Of a stretch of DNA of 7,697 bases, positions 1 to 6,236 are shown piece by piece. Each line of letters starts with the position of its first letter. The first letter of the stretch is position 1. Made by a program: the position numbers and the translations under genes. This DNA comes from Treponema sp. (GTDB lineage Bacteria; Spirochaetota; Spirochaetia; Treponematales; Treponemataceae), in NCBI GenBank assembly GCA_012799545.1, contig JAAZLA010000035.1:1-7697 (forward strand), read 5' to 3'. The notes beneath the pieces were generated by a model. The model was not told the DNA's origin. It did no database searches and worked only from the letters and a program-made list of their open reading frames with translations.

Positions 1-38
1 GATATGAGTTCGGGATTATTGTTTTGTAAAACTTGCAT
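1..38 (-). CDS. Possible 5' end of a divergent gene, cut by the window edge
   Basis: On the minus strand an ATG at 38-36 opens a frame without stop to the window edge, reading MQVLQNNNPELI. The same frame stays open upstream for 13 codons before an in-frame stop. A perfect TTGACA lies at 73-68 on this strand, and a poor -10 (CATGAA, 50-45) follows after 17 bases, so transcription away from def is plausible. Twelve codons are too few to recognise a family or to exclude chance. The plus strand of this stretch shows no convincing gene tail. Confidence 0.22.
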   Translation of the reverse strand, partial: MQVLQNNNPELI

Positions 39-108
39 ACCTAATTCATGCCCTTTATTCGGCTTTTTGTCAAGAACCTAAAAGCTATGCTTGAATTTCA
101 TCTTCTTT

Positions 109-114
109 TATACT
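109..114 (+). promoter_or_regulatory. Possible -10 box (TATACT) of the def operon
   Basis: TATACT ends 11 bases before the def start codon. The same hexamer occurs at suitable positions before era and the glucanotransferase gene. No good -35 is found at the usual spacing: 86-91 reads TATGCT, and TTGAAT at 91-96 is only 12 bases away. If the box is real, transcription would start near 121 and leave a leader of only a few bases. This fits the lack of a Shine-Dalgarno sequence before def. Confidence 0.35.
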
Positions 115-125
115 ATTCTTTAGAT

Positions 126-680
126 ATGAAATTACGTATTTTGGGCGATGAAGTACTTCGCCAGAGAGCAGAAGCTCTTGTCGACATAAATGATGAAACT
201 CGTCAGCTCGTAAAAGCTATGTTTGTTACAATGGATGAGGCAAAGGGTGTTGGGCTTGCTGCACCACAAATAGGACTTTCACAGCGTTTATTTGTTCTGC
301 GCTCAGATGACGATATAGATCGTGTTTTTATCAATCCGCATATCATAGCGACTTCACAAGAAACCTGCTCTTTTGAGGAGGGTTGTCTTTCTGTTCCTCA
401 AATCTATGCCGAGGTAGAGCGTCCTGAAAAAATAACAGTGCAAGCTCTCGATGAACATGGCAAGGCTTTTACCCTTGATGCGGAGGGCTATCTCGCCCGC
501 ATTATACAGCATGAATACGACCATTTAGAAGGTGTTTTATTTATAGATCGCTTAGATCCAGAACTAAAAGAAGAAGCGGAAAAAACAATCGCGCGAAGAG
601 AAGAAAAAAAAGCGGAACGGGAAAAAGAAAAAGCGCGAAAAAAAGCAAAACTTGAGGCCAGGAAGGAGAACTATAGGTGA
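126..680 (+). CDS. def: Peptide deformylase
   Basis: This cytosolic metalloenzyme removes the formyl group from the N-terminal methionine of nascent proteins at the ribosome. All three family motifs are present in 184 residues: GVGLAAPQIG (41-50), EGCLSVP (85-91, with metal ligand Cys87) and HEYDH (129-133, with ligands His129 and His133 and catalytic Glu130). The ATG at 126 is chosen because MKLRILGDEVLR matches the usual family N-terminus; an in-frame ATG at 48 would add 26 unrelated hydrophobic residues. No Shine-Dalgarno sequence precedes 126. From about residue 146 the protein ends in a highly charged Lys/Glu/Arg tail, presumably a long helix. In E. coli the C-terminal helix of this enzyme docks on the ribosome, so the tail may do the same (inference). 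The stop overlaps the fmt start by 4 bases. Confidence 0.97.
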   Translation: MKLRILGDEVLRQRAEALVDINDETRQLVKAMFVTMDEAKGVGLAAPQIGLSQRLFVLRSDDDIDRVFINPHIIATSQETCSFEEGCLSVPQIYAEVERPEKITVQALDEHGKAFTLDAEGYLARIIQHEYDHLEGVLFIDRLDPELKEEAEKTIARREEKKAEREKEKARKKAKLEARKENYR

Positions 681-1651
681 AAATTCTCTATGCAGGAAGT
701 CCAGATATTTCAATTATTCCTCTTTTGCAGATCTTAAAAGAAGCAAACCACGAAGTTGTAGGTCTTTTGACAAATCCGCCGTCAGCTCAGGGGCGAAGTA
801 AAAAGCTTGTTTTAAGCCCACTTGCGCAATTTGTTTTAGATCATGCTGAATACGCTCATATACCAGTTCTTGCGCCAGAGCGGCTTGATGAAGCATGTCG
901 CCAGGCGGTTTTAGCTTTAAAACCAGACCTGCTTGTTTGTTTTGCCTATGGGAAAATTTTTGGACCAAAGTTTTTATCGCTCTTCCCGAAAGGCGGTATA
1001 AATATTCATCCGTCTTTGTTGCCAAAATACCGAGGTTGCGCCCCTGTTCCAGAAGCTATATTGAACAGGGATAGTCAAACAGGCGTGTCGATTCAAGAAA
1101 TAGCTCTAGAAATGGACTGCGGGGATATTCTCGCTCAAGAGACGATAGACCTTGATGGAACTGAAACGAGTGAAAGCTTGTTAGCTGATGCAGCCCATAT
1201 TTCTGCAAAACTCATTTCTCCTGTTTTGGATGCAATTGAAAACGATTCGATAAAAAAGCAAAAGCAAAAAGCGTCGTCAGCTTGTTATAGTTCGCTTTTT
1301 TGTAAGGCAGATGGACTTATTGATTGGAATTGTTCTGCCCTCGATATCGATGCAAAAATTCGGGCTTTTACACCTTGGCCAGGAAGCTTTACCTATGTTG
1401 AAGGAAAAATGTTGAAAATTCTCAAGGCTTCGGTCTTTAGTGATTCGAATACGGAAGAGGGCGAAACAAAAAAAGCGGGAAGTGTTTTAGCCCGAGATAA
1501 GGCGGGAATCCTTATTCAAACCGGAGAGGGAATTCTAGCAGTTGAACAATTGCAATGGCATACAAAAAAAGCCATGTATTGGAAAGATTTTTTGAACGGC
1601 ACAAAAGATTTCATAGGTGCTGTTTGCAGTACAATAGAAGGAAAGGTATGA
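677..1651 (+). CDS. fmt: Methionyl-tRNA formyltransferase
   Basis: Fmt transfers a formyl group from 10-formyltetrahydrofolate to initiator Met-tRNA, the reaction whose product Def later reverses. The protein has 324 residues, a normal family length. It shows the formyltransferase Rossmann-type domain (about 1-190) with catalytic Asn109 and His111 in INIHPSLLPKYRG, and Asp147 in EMDCGD. SLLPKYRG replaces the commoner SLLPRWRG conservatively. The basic loop GRSKK (39-43) sits where the tRNA acceptor-binding loop lies in E. coli Fmt. The C-terminal OB-like domain (about 205-324) contains the typical GLIDW (213-217) and FTPWPG (231-236). The start is GTG at 677, preceded by a strong AAGGAG at 663-668 with 8-base spacing, and it overlaps the def stop as GTGA. 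Its stop overlaps the next start as ATGA, which suggests translational coupling through the trio. Confidence 0.97.
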   Translation: MKILYAGSPDISIIPLLQILKEANHEVVGLLTNPPSAQGRSKKLVLSPLAQFVLDHAEYAHIPVLAPERLDEACRQAVLALKPDLLVCFAYGKIFGPKFLSLFPKGGINIHPSLLPKYRGCAPVPEAILNRDSQTGVSIQEIALEMDCGDILAQETIDLDGTETSESLLADAAHISAKLISPVLDAIENDSIKKQKQKASSACYSSLFCKADGLIDWNCSALDIDAKIRAFTPWPGSFTYVEGKMLKILKASVFSDSNTEEGETKKAGSVLARDKAGILIQTGEGILAVEQLQWHTKKAMYWKDFLNGTKDFIGAVCSTIEGKV

Positions 1652-2667
1652 AAATACACAGATTACGGGAAGATTTTGCAGATTTTTTAGAATCTCTTGA
1701 AGCAAATGGAAAAGCGCTTATTCTTATGTCCCTTTTAACTATTATGGTTATGGCGGTAATTACAATGGCGGTATTTTTTCTTTCAGTTAAAGGAAAAGAA
1801 GAGGTAATGGTGCCAAATGTTGTGGGGAAGGAACTGTCAGCAGCCTTGCTAGAGATGCAGGTTAAGGAGCTCTATCCAAAATTGCAATTGAAGTATTCTA
1901 ATTTTGTCGATGACAAGGGGACGGTTTTAGAGCAAAGTCCGCCAGCGGGTTCTATCGTAAAGGCAGGTCGGCGCATAAATCTCGTTGTCAGTCGTGGGGC
2001 GGTTATAGATACAGTAAAAGATTATGTTGGGCAAAAAATAGATAGTGTAAAACTCGATTTACAATCGCTTTTTACCGGCTATACTCGACCACTTATTGTA
2101 TTGGATGAGAATTTTTCTTATGAGTTTAATGAACAAGAGGAGGGTACTATTTTATGGCAGGATCCAGCTCCAGACACCAAGATTAGCGACCCAATTGTCT
2201 TGAAAGTAGGGCTTAGTAAGGGTTCTCAGTATGACAAGGTTAAAATCCCTAGTCTTGAAAATCTTTCACTCAATGATACCTTGCTCGTTATGAATAGAAC
2301 TAAGTTATTGTATGATTTTTCTTTTAGAACGCCAGAACAAGATGAAGGTATCGGTCGGGTTGTGTCTCAGCTACCTGTTGGAGATACCTATGTAAATGCT
2401 TACTCGCGTGTATCTGTTGTTTTTGCCTTCCCTGAAGATATGGAAGAAAATGGCTTAATATACGGCGTGTTTAAGGAAACCTTGCAAGAATTCCCATATG
2501 CAGTAGAGCTAAAGCTTGAAGCAATTCTACCAGAGGGCGATCGGTATTCGCTTGTGCAGTTTTATCACCTCGGTGGAAATGTTTCTATTCCATACGCTGT
2601 TGCAAGGGGGACTGAACTTGTGCTCTCTATTTCCAACAAAGAAGTAGTGCGTTTTTTAGTTGATTAG
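1648..2667 (+). CDS. Membrane-anchored PASTA-domain protein without kinase domain
   Basis: This 339-residue protein has a short cytoplasmic N-terminus (1-22), one hydrophobic membrane segment (about 23-47) and a large, presumably extracytoplasmic region. I see three PASTA-like repeats: about 51-117 (VPNVVGKEL, then QSPPAGSIVKAGRRINLVVSRG), 118-192 (VGQKIDSVKL, then QDPAPDTKISDPIVLKVGLSKG) and 197-262 (IPSLENLSLNDTL, then QLPVGDTYVNAYSRVSVVF). A further domain of about 70 residues (270-339) is not recognised. PASTA domains usually bind peptidoglycan fragments and occur on Ser/Thr kinases and penicillin-binding proteins. No kinase or transpeptidase motif is present here, so the role is probably structural or sensory in the envelope (inference). 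The ATG at 1648 is chosen for its AAGGA at 1638-1642 and its 4-base overlap with fmt; longer in-frame versions would run back into fmt. Confidence 0.85.
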   Translation: MKIHRLREDFADFLESLEANGKALILMSLLTIMVMAVITMAVFFLSVKGKEEVMVPNVVGKELSAALLEMQVKELYPKLQLKYSNFVDDKGTVLEQSPPAGSIVKAGRRINLVVSRGAVIDTVKDYVGQKIDSVKLDLQSLFTGYTRPLIVLDENFSYEFNEQEEGTILWQDPAPDTKISDPIVLKVGLSKGSQYDKVKIPSLENLSLNDTLLVMNRTKLLYDFSFRTPEQDEGIGRVVSQLPVGDTYVNAYSRVSVVFAFPEDMEENGLIYGVFKETLQEFPYAVELKLEAILPEGDRYSLVQFYHLGGNVSIPYAVARGTELVLSISNKEVVRFLVD

Positions 2668-2694
2668 TTTGTTTTTATACACTGGGACAAACTA
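2665..2694. repeat. Inverted repeat between the PASTA gene and aroDE
   Basis: TAGTTTGT (2665-2672) and ACAAACTA (2687-2694) are exact 8-base inverted copies separated by 14 bases. The left arm includes the PASTA gene stop codon, and the right arm overlaps the possible aroDE -10 box. A T-rich stretch (ATTTTTGTTTT) follows at 2697-2707. It could be a weak terminator hairpin, but the stem is AT-rich and the loop large. It could also be an operator for the aroDE-rpiA unit. The sequence does not decide between them. Confidence 0.4.
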
Positions 2695-2698
2695 TGAT
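2669..2698 (+). promoter_or_regulatory. Possible promoter for aroDE-rpiA
   Basis: TTGTTT at 2669-2674 and TATGAT at 2693-2698 are 18 bases apart. The -10 matches consensus at five of six positions, the -35 at only three. Transcription would begin near 2705, leaving a short leader that still contains the aroDE ribosome binding site. Read-through from def-fmt-PASTA remains possible. Confidence 0.35.
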
Positions 2699-2721
2699 TT
2701 TTGTTTTGTGAGGATTTAAAA

Positions 2722-4233
2722 ATGAGTGGATCAAAGATTTGTCTTTGTCTCAGTTGTTCGACTATAAAAGAAAACTTACTCGTAATAGAAAAATATCGCA
2801 ATTGGATAGATATGGTAGAGTTACGGGTGGATTATTTAACAAAGGATGAACGGCTTTATATTCGCCGTTTTCCAGAACTTGCGGGGCTTCCTTGTATTTT
2901 AACTATTCGTCGTCGTATTGACGGGGGAAAATTTACAGAAGGGGAGGCTGCTCGTACAACCCTCTTTGCGAGGGGACTTGCCTTTGCGGATCAAGATGCA
3001 AGCAAAAATTTTGCATATATTGACCTAGAAGAAGACTTTCATGTTCCTTGTTTACAAGATGCGGCGCTTGCTTTTGGTACAAAGATTATCCGAAGTTATC
3101 ACAATATGCATCATACAATAGATAATCTTGCAGAAAAAATGGAAGCATTGCGCATGACTGGCTATGAAATCCCCAAGGTTGCTGTTATGGCTCATTCTTT
3201 AAGCGACGTAACAAATTTATATCGACAGGTGCAAGAGGTAAAAAAACAAAATAAGGGTGAGCATATTGTCCTTGCGATGGGACCCTATGGGCTTGCAAGT
3301 CGCGTCCTTGCGCAACGCTTTGGTTCTTTGCTTTCTTACACTTCTCCACAGGAAACGCTCTTTAATTATTATGATATTGGACACATAGATCCGATTACAC
3401 TTCAGGAAGTATATAATTACAAAACAATTGACGATGCAACTGCTCTTTTTGGTATAACTGGGTATCCACTCACAACAACAGGTAGTCCGAAAATTCACAA
3501 TCAAGGTTATAAAAATCATGGTATTAATGCAAGTTATCTTCCTTTGAAAGCAGAGAAAATAGAAGAAGCAATTGAGTTCGCAGATGTGCTTGGTATTTCG
3601 GGGCTTTCTGTTACGGTTCCACATAAAGAAAAGGTTATAGATCATTTGCAATCTATAACAGAGGTAACGGGGGAAATAGGTGCTTGCAATACGATAGTTA
3701 AAAAAGCAGGAGAATGGAAGGGATATAACACCGATGTTTATGGTTTTTCCAAATCACTTCTTGAATTTGTTGGCACAAAAAACCTTTCCCGTATGAAGGT
3801 TGCCATTTTAGGAGCAGGAGGTGCAGCCCGTGCTGCAGCCCATGTTGTGCACAGCTTACGCGGGAAGGCTTGCATTTTTAATCGAACTATTTTTAAAGCA
3901 CGTTCCCTCGCAGAGTACTATAATTTTAGGTGGGCAGCACTCGATTACGAATCTCTCGATGTTTTGGAATCTTATTCAGACCTCATTATACAAACAACTT
4001 CTGTTGGTTTGGGAATCCGCGAAGAAGAGATGCAAAAAGAAGAACATGACCCTATTTCTTTTTATACCTTTGTGGGACGCGAACTCGTCTACGATATGGT
4101 GTATAGTCCAGAAAAAACCCCGCTTTTACTACGTGCAGAAAAAGCAGGTTGCAGAATTGAAAACGGAAAGAAAATGCTTGAGTATCAAGCAGAGGCACAG
4201 TTTTCACTGTTTACGGGAGAAAAATATGAATAA
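2722..4233 (+). CDS. aroDE: Bifunctional 3-dehydroquinate dehydratase / shikimate dehydrogenase
   Basis: This fused enzyme of 503 residues carries out steps three and four of the shikimate pathway: dehydroquinate to dehydroshikimate, then NADPH-dependent reduction to shikimate. Residues 1 to about 225 are a type I dehydroquinase. They contain ELRVD (33-37), Arg63, catalytic His127 in RSYH, Schiff-base Lys152 in IPKVAVM, Arg194 and Gln210. Residues about 240-500 are AroE, with substrate loop TTTGSPKIHN (251-260), SVTVPHKE with catalytic Lys302, YNTD with Asp338, the nucleotide-binding GAGGAAR (364-370), NRT (387-389), TTSVGL and QAEAQF. The usual S-x-S of the substrate loop is T253-x-S255, which keeps a hydroxyl. 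The domain order equals that of the plant and chlamydial fusions. The start is ATG 2722, with GAGGA at 2710-2714; an in-frame TTG at 2701 lies upstream of that site. Its end overlaps rpiA by 8 bases. Confidence 0.96.
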   Translation: MSGSKICLCLSCSTIKENLLVIEKYRNWIDMVELRVDYLTKDERLYIRRFPELAGLPCILTIRRRIDGGKFTEGEAARTTLFARGLAFADQDASKNFAYIDLEEDFHVPCLQDAALAFGTKIIRSYHNMHHTIDNLAEKMEALRMTGYEIPKVAVMAHSLSDVTNLYRQVQEVKKQNKGEHIVLAMGPYGLASRVLAQRFGSLLSYTSPQETLFNYYDIGHIDPITLQEVYNYKTIDDATALFGITGYPLTTTGSPKIHNQGYKNHGINASYLPLKAEKIEEAIEFADVLGISGLSVTVPHKEKVIDHLQSITEVTGEIGACNTIVKKAGEWKGYNTDVYGFSKSLLEFVGTKNLSRMKVAILGAGGAARAAAHVVHSLRGKACIFNRTIFKARSLAEYYNFRWAALDYESLDVLESYSDLIIQTTSVGLGIREEEMQKEEHDPISFYTFVGRELVYDMVYSPEKTPLLLRAEKAGCRIENGKKMLEYQAEAQFSLFTGEKYE

Positions 4234-4957
4234 AAACCTAAGTCAAAGTGAACAAAAACAAAGAGTTGCGGAATACGCTATAGATAGACTTATAGAAAAG
4301 GGTTTGCTTTTTTCAGGAATGAAACTGGGAATGGGAACAGGTTCCACTGTAATGCCTGCTATTAACTATCTTGCAAAAAAAATTTCCTCAGGAATTCTTT
4401 CAGATATAAAAATAGTGCCAACGAGTTTTCAAACGCAAATTGCTTGTGAAAATCTCGGCTTTTCAGTTTTTAGTTTAAATGCAAAGCAAATCGATGCAAG
4501 CTTAGACCTAGCGATTGATGGCGCTGATGAAATTGACATTGAAAATAAGCTGGTAAAGGGTGGCGGGGCAGCACTTTTTTTAGAAAAACTCATCGCCTAT
4601 GCGTCAAAACACTTTGTTATCATCGCTGATGAAACGAAGACTGTTGAAAGCTTAGCTCGTGCCTTTCCACTTCCTGTTGAAATTGTTCCTGAATCACGGC
4701 TCATCGTAGAGCGAGGCTTAAAGGCGCTTGGCGCAAAGGTAGCGATACGAGAAGGCCTACGAAAAGCAGGACCCGTGGTAACAGATAATGGAAACTTCAT
4801 CCTCGATGCACTTTGGGATAAAGAAAGCCTCTTTTCTGCAAGCGACTATGAAACGAAGATAAACGAAATAACTGGTGTGGTAGATAACGGTTTTTTTACC
4901 AAAAAGAAAGCCCTTGTTTTTATAGCAAAGGCTGACGGAAGTGTAGAAACTCGATAG
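4226..4957 (+). CDS. rpiA: Ribose-5-phosphate isomerase A
   Basis: RpiA interconverts ribose-5-phosphate and ribulose-5-phosphate in the non-oxidative pentose-phosphate pathway, in the cytosol. The 243-residue protein has a family-typical length and all main motifs: the phosphate loop GMGTGST (35-41), DGADEID (98-104, with Asp98 and Asp101), KGGGAALFLEK (111-121, with Lys111 and the general base Glu120) and IADETK (133-138). The start is ATG 4226, chosen because GGAG at 4216-4219 gives a 6-base spacing and MNKNLSQSEQKQRVAEYAID reads as a normal RpiA N-terminus. It overlaps the aroDE end by 8 bases in another frame, so the two are probably co-transcribed and translationally coupled. The link makes sense because this pathway supplies erythrose-4-phosphate for shikimate synthesis (inference). 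No convincing terminator follows before the convergent era gene. Confidence 0.97.
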   Translation: MNKNLSQSEQKQRVAEYAIDRLIEKGLLFSGMKLGMGTGSTVMPAINYLAKKISSGILSDIKIVPTSFQTQIACENLGFSVFSLNAKQIDASLDLAIDGADEIDIENKLVKGGGAALFLEKLIAYASKHFVIIADETKTVESLARAFPLPVEIVPESRLIVERGLKALGAKVAIREGLRKAGPVVTDNGNFILDALWDKESLFSASDYETKINEITGVVDNGFFTKKKALVFIAKADGSVETR

Positions 4958-5028
4958 AAATCAGAGCAAAGAATAGTTTTTAGACATTTTATTTTTATAT
5001 CGATAATCTATTATCTATACAATTGAAA

Positions 5029-5943
5029 CTAATAAATAATCTTTTTTAAGATATGATCTTTTTGTCGCCAGTTTTTATTTACACGTACTTGTAAGTCGAG
5101 GTTTATTCTATAGGAAAAAACCTTTCGCAAAGCTTTAATCGACTCAACGCGAATGGTTTTTATAACCGATGCGCCCTTGCCTATAACCATCCCCTTTTGG
5201 CTTTCTTTTTCGACATTTAAAAAGGCACGCACCCAAAGTTCTTTGCCGGGTTTTTTCCATTCCATATCGGAAATAGAAACAAAGATTGCGTGTGGCAGCT
5301 CTTGTTTAAACATTTCTATTGCTTTTTCACGTACAATTTCTGCTATGCGGAAGTCAACTTCTTGGTCCGTGTAAAACTCTTCAGGATAGAGCGCCTCTCC
5401 TTCAGGGACAATTTCATACAAGGCTTTTAAAACTTCGTTCAGATTTGTGTCATCTTGAGCAGAAATTTCTATAATATTCTTTTCGTCAAACTGAGGGAAG
5501 GTTTTCTTTATATACGCTTTGTTTTCTGCAAGGCAATTTTTCTTTTCATCGAGCTTTGCTAAATCTATTTTATTGATAACAATAATAGTTTTTTCTATAT
5601 AAGGTGCTATAAGTTGGCTTGTTAGGACTTCCTCTTCCCCTGGTTCCCTGCTTGCATCAAGCATGTATACTATCGCATCGCTTGAATCTCTTTGTTCTTT
5701 TGAAAGCGCCTTGAAGGATTGGTTTATTTTTCTTTCAGAAGCATGATAGCCAGGTGTATCGATAAAGACCAACTGCCCAAGCGAGGTATTGATAATGCCG
5801 CGGATTGCATTTCTCGTTGTTTGCGGAAAAGGTGAAACGATGGAGATTTTTTCTCCGCTTAAGGTATTAAGGAAGGTAGATTTTCCAACAGAGGGTCGCC
5901 CAATAATTGTTACAATTCCAGATTTCTTTTTTGCATCACTCAT
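5029..5943 (-). CDS. era: GTPase Era, 30S ribosomal subunit assembly factor
   Basis: Era is a GTPase with a KH RNA-binding domain that binds the 3' end of 16S rRNA and helps complete 30S subunits. In 304 residues the G motifs are clear: G1 GRPSVGKS (15-22), the G2 region PQTTRNAIRGI (40-50), G3 DTPG (62-65), G4 NKID (124-127) and G5 SAQ (161-163). The KH domain (about 200-290) contains the family sequence VIGKGASVIKTI (253-264). The ATG at 5943 is preferred because MSDAKKKSGIVTIIGRPSVG fits family N-termini; a TTG at 5979 in the same frame would add 12 odd residues and overlaps the predicted -35 box. Only a poor, too-close GAGAG precedes the ATG, and the -10 box ends 7 bases before it, so the mRNA may be leaderless. 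It is convergent with rpiA and divergent from the predicted small RNA. Confidence 0.97.
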   Translation of the reverse strand: MSDAKKKSGIVTIIGRPSVGKSTFLNTLSGEKISIVSPFPQTTRNAIRGIINTSLGQLVFIDTPGYHASERKINQSFKALSKEQRDSSDAIVYMLDASREPGEEEVLTSQLIAPYIEKTIIVINKIDLAKLDEKKNCLAENKAYIKKTFPQFDEKNIIEISAQDDTNLNEVLKALYEIVPEGEALYPEEFYTDQEVDFRIAEIVREKAIEMFKQELPHAIFVSISDMEWKKPGKELWVRAFLNVEKESQKGMVIGKGASVIKTIRVESIKALRKVFSYRINLDLQVRVNKNWRQKDHILKKIIY

Positions 5944-5950
5944 AGCTCTC

Positions 5951-5979
5951 AGTATAGTAAAAAAATGAAAAGAGAGCAA
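5951..5979 (-). promoter_or_regulatory. Predicted era promoter, very close to the start codon
   Basis: Read on the minus strand, TTGCTC (5979-5974) and TATACT (5956-5951) are exactly 17 bases apart. The -10 box ends only 7 bases before the era ATG at 5943. Standard spacing puts the first transcribed base at about 5946-5943, on or next to the start codon. Confidence 0.6.
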
Positions 5980-5986
5980 TGTTTTG

Positions 5987-5999
5987 ATTACATTGTAAT
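5987..5999. promoter_or_regulatory. Short dyad upstream of the era promoter, possible operator
   Basis: ATTAC-ATT-GTAAT is a 13-base dyad placed 8 bases upstream of the era -35 box. It is of the size bound by dimeric repressors (GntR- or BlaI-like sites have TACA/TGTA arms), but the spacing fits no specific family I can name. Short AT-rich dyads also arise by chance. Confidence 0.2.
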
Positions 6000-6011
6000 A
6001 GTAGTGGTGTT

Positions 6012-6040
6012 TTGATATGCGTAGGTTTGTGAGGTATACG
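6012..6040 (+). promoter_or_regulatory. Possible upstream promoter in the intergenic region
   Basis: TTGATA (6012-6017) and TATACG (6035-6040) are separated by 17 bases, a fair consensus match. Transcription would start near 6047 and run into the structured RNA region. The stronger candidate for that RNA is the promoter at 6096-6123, so this may be an alternative start or chance. Between 5980 and 6095 I see no gene. Confidence 0.25.
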
Positions 6041-6095
6041 CTTTGTAAGTAATCTATAGTTTAAAAAAGAATAGTCCTTTTTTTCTAAAGGTGGC

Positions 6096-6123
6096 TTGCA
6101 TTTTTATGATTTTGTGGTACTAT
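6096..6123 (+). promoter_or_regulatory. Predicted promoter of the small RNA
   Basis: TTGCAT (6096-6101) is followed after 16 bases by TACTAT (6118-6123). A TGG at 6115-6117 directly before it makes an extended -10 element. An overlapping TATATA (6121-6126) is an alternative. Transcription would start at about 6130. Confidence 0.5.
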
Positions 6124-6169
6124 ATAGACAGAAGAGATAAGGAAGTAACCAAGGTCCTAGATTGGTCTT

Positions 6170-6192
6170 CCTTAAATCATAGCTCTTTAAGG
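6170..6192 (+). other. Hairpin whose loop is complementary to the era start region
   Basis: CCTTAAA and TTTAAGG form a perfect 7-base-pair stem around the 9-base loop TCATAGCTC (6177-6185). That loop plus the next T is identical to plus-strand 5940-5949, so as RNA it is complementary to AGAGCUAUGA at the start of era on the minus strand. The stem competes for 6170-6173 with the preceding hairpin (6139-6173). Confidence 0.4.
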
Positions 6193-6224
6193 TTCAGATT
6201 ACTTCTGATGTATTGTAGAAAACT

Positions 6225-6231
6225 GAGGAGG
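6225..6231 (+). promoter_or_regulatory. Strong ribosome binding site inside the small RNA
   Basis: GAGGAGG is among the best Shine-Dalgarno matches in the window and ends 5 bases before the ATG at 6237. It can pair over 7 positions (two G-U) with CTTCCTT at 6167-6173, the same segment that pairs with AAGGAAG at 6139-6145. Access could therefore be switched by structure. Confidence 0.45.
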
Positions 6232-6236
6232 CCTTC

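Noticed and set aside
48..125. N-terminal extension of def from ATG 48
   Set aside because: The 26 extra residues do not match the family N-terminus, no ribosome binding site precedes 48, and the extension covers the likely -10 box.
3217..3651. Minus-strand open frame of 144 codons within aroDE
   Set aside because: It lies wholly opposite a well-conserved catalytic gene, gives a Cys/Phe/Ile-rich translation without motifs, and has no separate signals.
3821..4225. Long N-terminal extension of the rpiA frame through the aroDE end
   Set aside because: It is an out-of-frame shadow of the AroE NADP-binding region. RpiA homologues start at the ATG at 4226, which has its own ribosome binding site.
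5002..5015. GATAA-TCTA-TTATC dyad between convergent rpiA and era as a shared terminator
   Set aside because: Five AT-rich pairs without a T-run are too weak. No convincing terminator was found in 4958-5028.
6063..6083. AAAAAAG...CTTTTTT inverted repeat as a terminator
   Set aside because: Only one G-C pair in the stem, and no gene ends just before it on either strand.
6191..6208. GGTTCAGAT resembles a tRNA T-loop, raising tmRNA or tRNA
   Set aside because: The position that must be A is G, the flanking stem does not pair as a T-arm, no CCA-type acceptor stem exists, and the 15-residue frame is nothing like a tmRNA tag.
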